NCBI GenBank assembly: GCA_943736015.1
Contig: OX031060.1
Location: forward strand, 6,833,501-6,897,500
Direction: 5' to 3'
Origin: Tridacna crocea
Lineage: Eukaryota > Mollusca > Bivalvia > Cardiida > Cardiidae
Length of the DNA stretch: 64,000 nucleotides
Shown here: positions 54,164 to 64,000 of the stretch, piece by piece
Numbering within the stretch: the stretch's first letter is position 1
Layout: each line of letters opens with the position of its first letter
Position numbers and translations under genes: made by a program
The notes under the pieces: model-generated
Told to the model about the DNA's origin: nothing
Seen by the model: only the letters and a program-made list of their open reading frames with translations
Databases searched by the model: none

Positions 54164-55030
54164 ACCTATATTCCGTGATATACGGGCGATTCACCAATGT
54201 CTATAAAGTTCTATGATCGACCATGGACAATTTAAGTAGCCCGTAATAGACCAACAAAGCCTGTGGTGTGTGTTTGTGTGTGGATACATCTCCGTGATGC
54301 TTGCTACTAAGTAAGTCATCACATAATTAGGGATCCATTGAGCTCATTTTGTTTAACAAACGACTTTGAACAGATCTTCAGATAAACTGGTCTGTTAACA
54401 GAAAATACTTTTATAGCTGAAATTTCGATCCATATTGATCAGCCTCCACAGACTGCTAAGGCTGACCTGGATCGATAAGTTTTGCAGATGCAGGTAAGAT
54501 CTGTGTAATGGAAAACAGCTATTTCCACTATAATATCATCCTGCAATATTAGCTATAATTAAAAATGAGTATTATTGAATTACTTTCACCGATTCATTTT
54601 TTCCCATTTTTTTTCCTTCTTTAAATTACCATTTATAAATCTAAAACCACTATATTCTCATTTCAAAAAGAGATAATAATTACCTCCCTTTTCAGAAAAC
54701 TAACAAAAGTATCAAAAAATAATTTCAAGATAGACATAAACGGAATTTCTGATCCGTTAGAAATGTGCAAAAATATTATTTCTGCATAAATCCTTATTTA
54801 TCCTTATTTATCAACCAATTAGAATTTTCACCGGAAGTGCATTACACAGGTCTTACCTTAACCCATTTTCACAGAGCATGGCTCATTTCTATAGATTGAT
54901 CCTTGAGCTCGTAAACCGGCTTTTACTGGACAACACAATCTTATGAATACTTGTGTACTTGTCCAAGTTACAAGCAAATGAAGACGACATACTAAATTTC
55001 ATTCAAATTACGGAATTCGTTTTAGGCTAT
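54164..55030. other. no gene recognised
   Basis: AT-rich sequence. A short tandem word (tccttatttatccttattta, about 54790) is the only local structure. Confidence 0.4.
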
Positions 55031-55125
55031 TAAAACGGTTGGAAGACTTTGTGGGACAAAAAGAAAATGCTGGTTACCGGCATTTTCAACTTTTTCTAAA
55101 AATGTTTTCAAAAATCCTATTTCCA
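55031..55125. mobile_element. family P MITE, degraded core
   Basis: The palindromic core survives (gaaaatgctggttaccggca) with decayed arms and no intact termini. Confidence 0.6.
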
Positions 55126-56268
55126 CAGGGCCATTGATACACATGGTTGTGTGGTATTTATAAGCTTATAAAATTATGATTTTGATTGTCAAGGGAATCT
55201 GTCAATTCGCATACTGTTTTTGTTTGAAATGTGACCGACCTATACCATGGTAAAGGGCGTACCTGTAGGCCCTAGATCTAGATCTAAGTGATGTGTTATT
55301 AACTAATGTAACAAAAAATCAGCCTAACAATCAAGAGTTTTCCACGACATAGATCTAGTTCCCCAACACAAATTGTCCAAATGTCATTTTCATAAAAACT
55401 CCAGTTCACTTTGCTTGTGGATAAAGTGACCTGCTACTAAAATGAGTAGACGAAGATTCTTGTAGGGTAACTATCTGTTCCCTGGTCATAGCCAAGGTCA
55501 AGAGGCCAATGATTTCTTCATCACACTGAATCGCAGTCGCCTTGTCACGGTTTACGTATTTCTTTAACCATAACCTGCATCTTGTCTGTAACACTTTATT
55601 AGATTACTTGAAGTAATCTCAGAATATATGCTGCCCCATTACGAAGCCCAGCTGAAGACAATGTGCGATAATTAATCACTGCCAATCATCCAATTACACG
55701 TTGACGGGTCTATAATTGCAGTCATGGCGCAAGCTGGAGTGCAGCATACGTCTTGTTTATGAAATTTCTGTACCTTAACAGTGGAAACAAAGGAAGTAAC
55801 TTTAACTGTACGGAAAATACGTGGGATCTAAATATAGAACAGGGAATACCGTTCCTGTACACTTGAGTAAATTCATTGTTTACTTCGCTTATCTTTTACG
55901 TTCTAATCAATTTTCAATACTGGTATTACTTGAGAAACTTCGATATTACGGGAAAGTAGTCTAATTTTATGAATTTTGACAAATTCTACCATAAATACGA
56001 AAAGTAACAAGCGAAAGTTGCCTACATTTTGCTTTCCGAACTGTGGGGGAAAAATGGATCAAAGTACCTTCTACACTTATGACAAATTAGCTGTCGCATC
56101 GCATGGAAAAAAATCAAAAGGGGCTCAAAGCAATATAAAACACGTAAAATTCTTCTAACGTCAAGCAAAATCCTTGTAACAAAGCGACAATGAACATGAA
56201 TTGGTCGACCGACTAGTCTTGTTACGGTTCAAACTTACCAACACTAATATAACAATGGCTTGTATGAA
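55126..56268. other. no gene recognised
   Basis: Only short open frames (62 codons on the minus strand, 60 on the plus strand) without motifs, and no repeat shared with the rest of the window. Confidence 0.4.
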
Positions 56269-56499
56269 GCGAAAAGGGGCATTCGGAAACATATAGGCCT
56301 GCCTATTTACAAGCGTGAAGTGCCGCCTTGGATTAGCCTGCGAAATCCACGCAGACTAATCGGAAATGGCACTTTCCGACTACAGTAGATTTTGTGCTAC
56401 AGCAGTCTTGCACAAAACTAAAACAGAAAGTGTGTTTCGGATTACCCTGCGCGGATCCGAGACGACACTTTCAACAAATATCCGAATGCCCCTTTTCGC
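56269..56499. mobile_element. 231-bp TIR MITE
   Basis: A perfect 19-bp inverted repeat (gcgaaaaggggcattcgga) at both ends and subterminal words typical of a palindromic family (gattagcctgcgaaatccac, agactaatcggaaatggcac). A target duplication was not evident. Confidence 0.82.
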
Positions 56500-56529
56500 G
56501 TGTTGAAGGCTTTCAGACGCATTCGGATC

Positions 56530-56714
56530 TGCTGACGCCATTTGAATTGAATGTTGGTTAAAAGATGGAATTTGCCTTCGTTAGGGTAGAAAACATTGTA
56601 GCAAACAGATAAATTGCTGGCCACCACAATTTTCTCCTTTTCCCCACAATGTTTTCAAAAGCTCTCCTCATCACTGTCGTGAAAACATCCATCCATACGT
56701 TGATTGGTGAAAGG
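56530..56714. mobile_element. family P MITE, diverged
   Basis: Right end ggtgaaagg followed by TTAA at 56715-56718. The core is eroded (aaattgctggccaccacaat) but the arm ttctccttttccccacaatg is clear. Confidence 0.7.
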
Positions 56715-56854
56715 TTAACATGCAGGTCCGTAGGGGTTGGGGTGGGGCTCAGTCCCCCCAATAATTTTGAAAATCATAGTAACTAAAATATGAGATTTTA
56801 GTGCAGTACAACAACCATGCAAAAAATCTTGGTATTTGGAAATTAGCCCATTAG

Positions 56855-56873
56855 CCCCCCCCCCCCCCCCCCC
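56855..56873. repeat. poly(C) tract
   Basis: 19 consecutive C bases, not attached to a recognisable element. A tract of the same length starts LINE copy 2. Confidence 0.9.
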
Positions 56874-57045
56874 TCCTTACCCATCTTGAAATGCTTCCTA
56901 CGTGCCTGAATATGGGAGTGTAGTACTCGAATAAATCTCACTACATCTGACAACATTTCAAATGGTCAAAGGACTTTTCTCGTTACGAACGCAAATTGAT
57001 ACGATACATGTGCCAAATGTTACGTTTTTTCTTTACTCTTTCAGT

Positions 57046-57430
57046 CTTTACCAAACAACATTGTTTTAGACTCGTCAAAATTGGAGGCATCTGCACACGA
57101 CCAAATAAATGAGACTCAAAACTTGAAATTTATCTTGGGAAGAGTAGAAAACAATGAGGGGAAAGGAGAAAATGCTGGTTACCAGCATTTTCTCATTTTC
57201 CCATAATGTTTTCAAAAGGACTTCTTTTTCAGGATTGTCCAAATTGGAGGCATCTGCAGACGACAGAATTAACGTGACTCAAAAATTGAGATTTGTTTTT
57301 GGGAAGGGTAGAAAACATTGTGGGAAAAGGAGAAAATGCTGGTTACCAGCATTTTCTCCTTTTCCCACAATGTTTTTAAAAAGGACTTCTTTTTCAGGGT
57401 TGTGAAAGCCAGGGATTGTTTGGGAAAGAT
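57046..57430. mobile_element. family P MITE, tandem dimer
   Basis: Two complete palindromic cores (near 57165-57200 and 57325-57365) lie in the same orientation, joined by caggattgtccaaattggag. The outer ends resemble family termini (ctttaccaaacaac, tttgggaaaga). Confidence 0.82.
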
Positions 57431-57805
57431 TTTTAAAGTGGTTTGATCAAGCTGAAAAAAAGGTTTTCAGCAGTGGTAACTATACATCTATGCACTGAGA
57501 TTAGGCCAGGGATATAGTAAAGTTGAAGCTGAATTATTATTAGTCTAAATTTTCATCTCTTCATCTTTATTTTGCGATGTAGCTAAATGCCCTGGCTTTT
57601 GATATACTTCTTGGTGCTGATAAATAATGAATAGTTGGTAATTTTGTTTTTTGGTCAAAAATGTGTACATGTTTTTTTTTTTTCAGCGAGCCCCTTCTGC
57701 CATATAAAAATTTGCTTGCGCATTTATAAAACCCCTATTTACTAACGTTACTATCGCTGATGGATACGGCGGGGCGTTGATCAACATCATCGTAAAATCA
57801 ATATA

Positions 57806-57935
57806 ACTCTTTACCACACAATTTCGACTTTTAACAAACTCAAGAAAAAAACCTCTTGAAAACACTGTACATATATAGGAAAAGGAGCATATGCTGGTAA
57901 CCAGCATTTTCTCCTTTTTAGACAATTTCGATTTT
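57806..57935. mobile_element. family P MITE, right part lost
   Basis: Left end ctctttaccacacaatttcg, core gctggtaaccagcattttct, then similarity stops after gacaatttcg. The stretches 57431-57805 and 57936-58295 have no gene. 57590-57640 (ctggcttttgatatacttct) resembles 49985-50020. Confidence 0.65.
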
Positions 57936-58613
57936 TGGTCCTTTTTTTTTTTTAATTCAATACGAGTATGTTTATGCATAGGCGTCATCCAATAGGGTTG
58001 AACTGGCCACCGTTGTATACCTATACACGTAGTAGTATCAGGGGCGGTAACCAGTCTACCAATAGGGTCTGTAAGTCTCGTCACGTGACCGCGAGAGTTC
58101 ATCACTTCCGGGATCTACCGTAAATTTATCGCCTTTTCATCACAGTATGCAGAGAGATACACGAAGCAATTACGAATGATGAAGTAAGATTTAAAAAGTC
58201 CGAGCGATTTGAAAATTTCAGTAATCGATCAGAGAACGATATGTGACTATGAATACTCCACAGTAAAGAACAGATAGTGTTCAGCGCAGGTAAACCGTTG
58301 TCTGCGCATGTCATATTCTTCGAAGATTCGACTGTCTTATATGACGCATCACTACTAGCCCCGAAAGCGGGCTGACTGTAAATATTACCCTCTATAAGGT
58401 AGCAATGTTGAAAATAGCTTTTACGTATCAATACATTTGAGGAGAAATGAGACCTGCTTTAGCAACAGTTTTCTCTAAACTGGTGATCATAGTTGAGTAA
58501 ATTGCACGAGGTAGCGTTTTATTGGATAAACCATGCTTTTTTTTTTGCTTTAAATTCAAAGTAACGGTTGTAGCATAGGAAAGTGGTTCGGTTCTGTACC
58601 CAGGATGCCAATA

Positions 58614-60290
58614 CATGGATCCGTGGCGAAAAGATAAACCGACTACCTTAGTTACTGTTGCCAAGGTCTCACAAACAAACGTAGTCAATACATATACAGT
58701 ATAGCAGATAGGCTACTTAAATCGTGCTTTCATGACTGTTTCTCTCAATAAAATTCCGGAAAAAGTATTTTAATCATATATTTCTATCGATGATAAATTC
58801 TCAGTAAGAAATTTAAAGATGCTTTACTAATTTACATACGGAGATGTATTAAAAGGGCGAATTACGGGGGCGACGTACATTGTAACAAATTTACATGTTT
58901 AAACAAAAATTTGAACATATAAAAAACATCAACAAATCCCCGTTTTGCCAGAGAATAATAGAATTAACGATACTTATTGCTTTCGTTGGGCTAGTAAAGT
59001 CATCTCAGCATCAAATCAAATTAAATAACACTGAATTACAAACCTTTCGAAAAGTTTATAGAATGTCTGAATGTACAGAGGGGTTTAAGTTAATGAAAAA
59101 TTTTCATATCAGGTTAACGGGAAAAGGGTTGTCTGATGGATTATAAAATGCGTTTAGTGTGTTGTCAATTAAGAAAATTGTTAATATCAATGACGGTAGT
59201 ATATGATATACTGATGACAACGGGTGGTCAAGTTGATCGGGGCGGCAAATTGTGTTGCAATCAAACACACTTCTTATCAAATTAACAGTTTACCAACACA
59301 CCCTTTGTGCTAATGTGCAGATGTGCTAATCCATTTGAACTCGTCACCAAATGACAAAATTTTTAGAGCAATCCAAATTCAAATATTTGCAGACAACAAA
59401 ATAAATGATTCAAAAATTGAAATTTGTTTTTGAAAGAGCGCAAAACACAGTGAGAAAAGGATAAAATGAATGTTACAAGCATTTTCTCCTTTCTCCGCAA
59501 TGCTTTTAAAAGCTTTCTACGGGTCGTTAAAACCCGTTATGTGGTAAACGGTTGAAACAGGTAAGTCAAGAGAAAAATGTCCATGTTCCACCAGATCAGA
59601 AGTTAGACTTTTTTTAAAATTGACATATACTCCTAGTGAGGAAGAACTACACGTCAAAGTGCTTATTGTAATCAGCAGGTACTTTAAATCCAAGAATAAA
59701 CATCATGTAATTTGCAATCTGATCTATATCTACACATCAGAGATCGTATATACGATCCCAGTGCACATTCAGCATATTCTTTATGCACCATGGGTTAAAA
59801 TTAATGTCAAATTGAAACATTTGTGACAAGTAACGCGGCCACTTTTTGGATGTGCATAGGTTATTGAACAAGGTTAATATTCAAGTAAAAGTATTTTATT
59901 TTTATTAATACTTCATATAGGTCTGCTTTTACCTTTGTTTTACAGTTTTCTCTTTCAGAGAGGAAAAATTACAGAATACTTTAAATTAATCTATTATCCA
60001 GCGCTGATTAGCTCTTTGCACAAGTTCAAATTTTCAGTAATCATCACAATTTAAACTTTTTTATAGCCTCTGCGTGATCTCACGTCATCGGTACACGTTC
60101 GCAAAGCACATTTTGTAAGGTTTTTTTTTAATTCAAACGTCAAAAACACAACATAAATAAAGAGAATTGCATTCTTCTAACGTTAACAGTCGTTTATTTG
60201 TGAGCCGAAATAGCAGAAACCAAGGTAGGACATCGGGTAGAATAAATGCGATGTCCTGATTGGTCAAATATCGATTTCCACGGATCCATG
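58614..60290. mobile_element. 1.68-kb TA-flanked insertion
   Basis: Perfect 13-bp inverted ends catggatccgtgg, with TA at 58612-58613 and 60291-60292. The size and TA fit a Tc1/mariner-type element, but no transposase frame is present. It contains a family P MITE at 59346-59551. The rest shows only short frames (58895-59146, 59620-59826) without motifs. Confidence 0.7.
59346..59551 (-). mobile_element. family P MITE, diverged
   Basis: Recognisable from accaaatgacaaaattttta, the core atgaatgttacaagcatttt and the end ggtaaacggttgaa, where TTGA replaces TTAA. Confidence 0.68.
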
Positions 60291-60751
60291 TATACCAGAT
60301 AGATGAGTATTTATAGAATGCCATCTAGCGGGAGATAATGCAGGTAAACAGGTTGATGGTTCAACCTACTTTCGGTTTCGTATTCAAAAGAATTATGCTT
60401 TTTTGACGGAGTTAAACTAGATGAATCACGCTTCTTTCACAAAACTACAGCTATGTGAAGGCATAAAATGAAAGCATAAGTACGAAGCAAGACGTTTTAA
60501 AACAGATATTTATAGATCTAGTTGTAATCCTCAATTTGCCGAGGGCGATCGCACAGACCTACGTTGAGCCGCTGTTAATTTCAGCCTTTGGTAACATTCA
60601 AGTATTTTTAAGACAGCCACTCCAGTATTGTGTTTTCAAATATCAAACATAAGAGAGTTCAGATTCAAGATCAGGCTGCATGTTCATTGCAGTCTGAAAT
60701 CGATCGACACTTTGCTGAAAAGTGTGTAGTTATCTTCTTAGCACAAGACAG

Positions 60752-60975
60752 AATCTTTGACTGGTCCAAATTAAAAGGATTTGCAGATGACAATTAATGC
60801 CGTATAGAATAAAGATCTAGTACTCAAATGATGGAAATTTATTTGAGTGGGTATAGAAACTATTATTGGAAAAGGAGAAAATGCTGGTTACCAGCATTTA
60901 ATCCTTTTCCTACAATGTTTTCATAAGGCTTCCTCCGAGTCTTTAAAAATCAGGATTGTGTCGTAAAGGATTTTG
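60752..60975 (-). mobile_element. family P MITE
   Basis: tggtccaaattaaaaggatt, core gaaaatgctggttaccagca, arm tccttttcctacaatg and end cgtaaaggattt. TTAA is not intact at either end. The preceding 60350-60751 holds no recognised feature. Confidence 0.72.
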
Positions 60976-61141
60976 CTTGGGATGCGGTCAAAACGTACCC
61001 AAAAAATAAGTCAAAACGTACCCAAAAGTTAAGTCAAAACGTACCCAAAATTTAAGTCAAAACGTACCTAAAGTTAAAATTTTCTTTGAAATAATTTCAG
61101 TGTTAGTTATAGATTAAAAGCTTCATGTATCTTGCCTTTTA

Positions 61142-61364
61142 CTCATTACCAAACGACAAAATTTGAGGCTTGTCCAAATCGAAAGCATTTGCAGACGATA
61201 AAATAAAAGTGACTGAAAATTTGAAATTTGTTTTGTGAAGGGCAGAAAACATTGTGGGAAAAGGAGAAAATGCTGGTTACCAGCATTTTCTCCTTTTCCC
61301 ACAATGTTTTCAAAAGGCTTCTTTCTCAGGGGCATCAAAAGTAGGTATTGTGTGGTAATGGGTT
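61142..61364 (-). mobile_element. family P MITE, well preserved
   Basis: The palindromic core is perfect for about 66 bases (gaaaacattgtgggaaaagg to its mirror). The right end ggtaatggg is followed by TTAA at 61365-61368. The left end ctcattaccaaacgac is preceded by a TTTA. Confidence 0.88.
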
Positions 61365-61784
61365 AAGGATGTTTTAACTCCAAACTCGCTTTAATATCAT
61401 TTTAATTCTTTAAAAATGATGCATGGTTTCAATCCTACATTACATTCAATTATGGGTGATGTGTTTATGTCAGGACTAATAAGATGTAACAAACTAGTTG
61501 TCATTAACATTTTTATTTTCATAAAAGATGATTTACAAGCATTTGTACACAATGTTACATGTATAGTATTAATTATATCCCTCCATCCCCGTTTCAAAGT
61601 TAACAAAAAAATGAGTTAAATCTAGTCAATTTAAGTTTAAAATGAAAATCTTCAATGATATACATTTAGTTGAACTTTTTTTTTTCACCCACAAAAAGTA
61701 CAGGTTACCTTTAATTACACAATCTGTAGTATTTACAATCCTTCTGAAAAAAAAAAAAAAAATAGCTTTTTACAACCTTGTAAC

Positions 61785-61897
61785 AACTTCCTCCCTTTTC
61801 TCACAATGTTTTTTACCCTTCAAAGCCTTATATTATAACTGTTGTTTGCAAATGTTTTCAATCTGTAAGAGTCCAAGATTTTATTGATTGGTAAAGA
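61785..61897 (+). mobile_element. family P MITE, right half
   Basis: cttttctcacaatg, ttgtttgcaaatgttttcaa, agtccaagattttat and ggtaaagag followed by TTAA. The left half is missing. Confidence 0.7.
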
Positions 61898-62657
61898 GTT
61901 AAGCTTACCATATTTTTCAGTGCAGAATATATCTTTTAATATTCCCCCTCTTAAAAAATGTTAATACTTTCATTAACTGATTAATTGTGAAAATAGTTTT
62001 ACTTGTAATGATAAGAAGGTGTAACCAAGTCACCGCTCATAAACAACAGAATCTTTTACTTATCCATGTTCAGGGAATTTCCTGATGATAAAAATGTTAC
62101 AAAGAAGAACTTCCAAAGTGAAGAAAAAGAAACTACGAAAAAAAAATCCTCCAGAGCATTTAATGAAATTTTAAAAAAAATCAACCCTTCAGTTTTTCAT
62201 AAAAAGCAAACTGTCTCTCAAATCATCAATATTTTTTACAAAGCATTCAAATATATAATCAGGTAATATACAGCAGCTTTAATACCACTGTGAATAATTA
62301 ATCAGTTCACCACATAAATATAGTTTATTACACTCTTTTGGGGTGTGAAAATTGCAGCTTTTGTTATCCAAACAATGTAATCAATGTATCTCATTTTTAT
62401 AAAAGTGCTAATTCTTATGAATAATTTTTTTCTGATTTTTTTTTTATGGATAAAATATATATTAATAATGATGGATAACTATATTGATGTATCTGATGCT
62501 TTTTCCCTAATGTCAATTGTATTTGCCTAAAAAGAGAGATAAACACACTGTTATTTTATCATGAAACGTTTGATAGACTTAGCTACATGTTCGTCGTCTT
62601 TTATATTTTCATGTAGTACTATTATTATGTATATTGCCCTTATTGTATACCATGTAT

Positions 62658-62690
62658 ACCTGGGTGTAATTAAAAGTATGTTGTTGTTGT
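62658..62690 (+). mobile_element. retroposon 3' end with (TTG)n tail
   Basis: cctgggtgtaattaaaagta followed by TTG triplets, the sense counterpart of 1175-1260. The body upstream is not assignable. Confidence 0.45.
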
Positions 62691-63131
62691 TGTAGCTACA
62701 TGTTCTGTGATATTCTTCATATTTGTTTTAATCATGTCAGGCAAATTTGAAATAAAGCACAATCAAAAATTATCATCATCAACATGGTGAAAACAATATT
62801 TCTAGTAATTTGTGGAAAGATGGAAGATAAAAACACTATAAAAATAATGGGTACATTTTGACTTCACATTGGGTACGTTTTGACTCCACTTGGGTACGTT
62901 TTGACTTCAGTTGGGTACGTTTTGACTCCACGTGGGTACGTTTTGACTTGGGTACGTTTTGGTTTGGGTACGTTTTGACTGTAAACCTTTTGCTTCACTG
63001 GCCAAGGGTTATTTAAGAAGAATGCAATATGCTTGTTCCACTATGCACACTGAATATTAGTGTTGTGTATAGTACTTTGGAAAGATACCCATGACTAATT
63101 GCACTAACTGGCACATGAATGAAATGTTTAA

Positions 63132-63513
63132 CCCTTTACCTGTAAAGAAGACAATTTATGAAAACATTATGGAAATAGGAGAAAATACTGGTAACCAGCA
63201 TGTCTTCCTTTTCTCAGGGTATTTTCAACCCATCCAAAAATGAATTTCAATTTTTTAGCCACTCTTACTTTTTTGTCTACTAGTCCTTTCAATTTGTACA
63301 AGTCATTTACCCTAGTACTTTCAAGGAAGAAGCCTTTTGATAACATTGTGGGTAAAGGAGAAAATGCTGGTAACCAGCATTTTCTCCCTTTTCCACAATG
63401 TTTTCTACTCATTCAAAGACAAATTCCATCCTTCCAAGTTCCAGCCACATTTAAATTGTTGTTTCCAAATGTTTTCAGTTGGACAAGTCTAGGATCTGTC
63501 CTGTGATAAAGCA
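63132..63513 (+). mobile_element. family P MITE, tandem dimer
   Basis: TTAA at 63128-63131 and 63514-63517 bound two palindromic cores (tactggtaaccagcatg and gctggtaaccagcatttt) in the same orientation. This is a second independent dimer of the family. Beyond it, 63518-64000 shows nothing recognisable. Confidence 0.82.
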
Positions 63514-64000
63514 TTAAGCATTTTTGCTCTGGTTGGCTAAAAACTTCTATTCAAAAGTACTATACATGTATTTACAAACATCTCTTACTAATATACTTTC
63601 AGAGCTTTCTCCTGGTAGAAGAATGACACTAAAAAGGAACCATGACTGCAAGACAACTGCACATTACAGGGACCACATATTATGCAATGGTGTTCTCATA
63701 TATGTATAATTGGACATGCAGTCATTTAAACATTTAATTAAAGAAAAATAGTACTATAGCAGTAATGTTCTTTGTTTACCATCTTTGCACCGCAAAGAAG
63801 TTCATGCTAATATTTACCGGTACTGTTCAATAGTTAAAAGGGTATTTAAATCCTAACGAGAAATGACTGAAAAATATTGTGACCAAATATGCAATTGCTC
63901 ACAGTTAGCAATATCTATTTGTGACAATGTTTTCATCTCAATCTTTCAATTATTTTTCTCCAGTTGCCTCAGATTTTATCTAGTGTTAAAAGTAAAGTTA

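Larger units (their letters stand above)
58296..60340 (+). mobile_element. MULE-like MITE (CGTTGTCTGCGC family), copy A3, split
   Basis: Starts cgttgtctgcgcatgtcata and ends gcgggagataatg, with a perfect 9-bp duplication caggtaaac at 58287-58295 and 60341-60349. The two halves are separated by a 1.68-kb TA-flanked insertion at 58614-60290. Without it the element would be about 370 bp, like A1 and A2. Confidence 0.88.
60986..62980. mobile_element. ~2.0-kb element bounded by inverted minisatellites
   Basis: The left array at 60986-61077 has four units of gtcaaaacgtacccaaaa. The right array at 62849-62980 has about seven units of the reverse complement. Inverted tandem arrays at both ends are the layout of foldback (FB/Galileo-type) elements. 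The interior is AT-rich with two family P MITEs and no transposase. A target duplication was not found. Confidence 0.6.

Noticed and set aside
62066-62266. Lys-rich open frame of 66 codons.
   Set aside because: Composition follows from local A-richness. No motif and no neighbouring exon.

Overview
The window looks like a repeat-only stretch of a metazoan genome, most likely a bivalve mollusc. That assignment is an inference from the repeat types: bivalve-style short palindromic elements, an internally tandem element built of ~144-bp units, I-superfamily LINEs and a Ty3/Gypsy element with a TGGTGTCAGAAGTGGGA primer site. I see no host protein-coding gene. The only long intact reading frames belong to two LINE copies.

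Layout. 1-3130: SINE head, MITE pieces and microsatellites. 3133-11119: about 80 copies of an ~88-bp satellite, interrupted by a TTAA-flanked MITE at 9649-9868. At about 11,120-11,180 the satellite reverses orientation across a G-run/C-run hairpin. The reversed units continue to about 13,093, broken up by inverted-repeat elements and a duplicated 240-bp segment. 13,621-14,530: a dead CR1/L2-like LINE fragment containing a 155-bp MITE. 14,640-33,947: one old Ty3/Gypsy retrotransposon. It is split by six direct insertions (two of which carry or are flanked by clear diagnostics for different superfamilies): a MULE-like MITE, a hAT element, a 6.4-kb LINE, a tRNA-SINE, a 3.4-kb inverted-repeat element that itself holds inverted minisatellites and a second MULE-like MITE, and a SINE whose 3' tail resembles the tail of the LINE. 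34,190-34,960: an antisense LINE RT relic. 35,441-38,190: an old degenerate tandem array with a younger hairpin-ended tandem element inside it. 39,031-40,800: foldback elements and a third MULE-like MITE. 41,133-47,695: a second full-length LINE with both ORFs open. 48,313-64,000: a dense field of MITEs.

How the parts relate. Target-site duplications allow many relative ages to be read directly: TTAA (piggyBac-like), 9-10 bp (MULE-like), 8 bp (hAT), TA (Tc1/mariner-like) and 13-16 bp (LINE/SINE). The two LINE copies are young: their ORF2 proteins differ at about 31 of 1244 residues by eye. Their 5' halves are much more diverged than their 3' halves, which points to a chimeric origin. The SINE at 33,077-33,559 ends in a tail and (CATT)n resembling those of the LINE, so LINE and SINE may be partners. 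The Gypsy pol reading frame continues past the integrase into tandem zinc fingers, an unusual tail. All family assignments were made by eye from motifs, without database searches.
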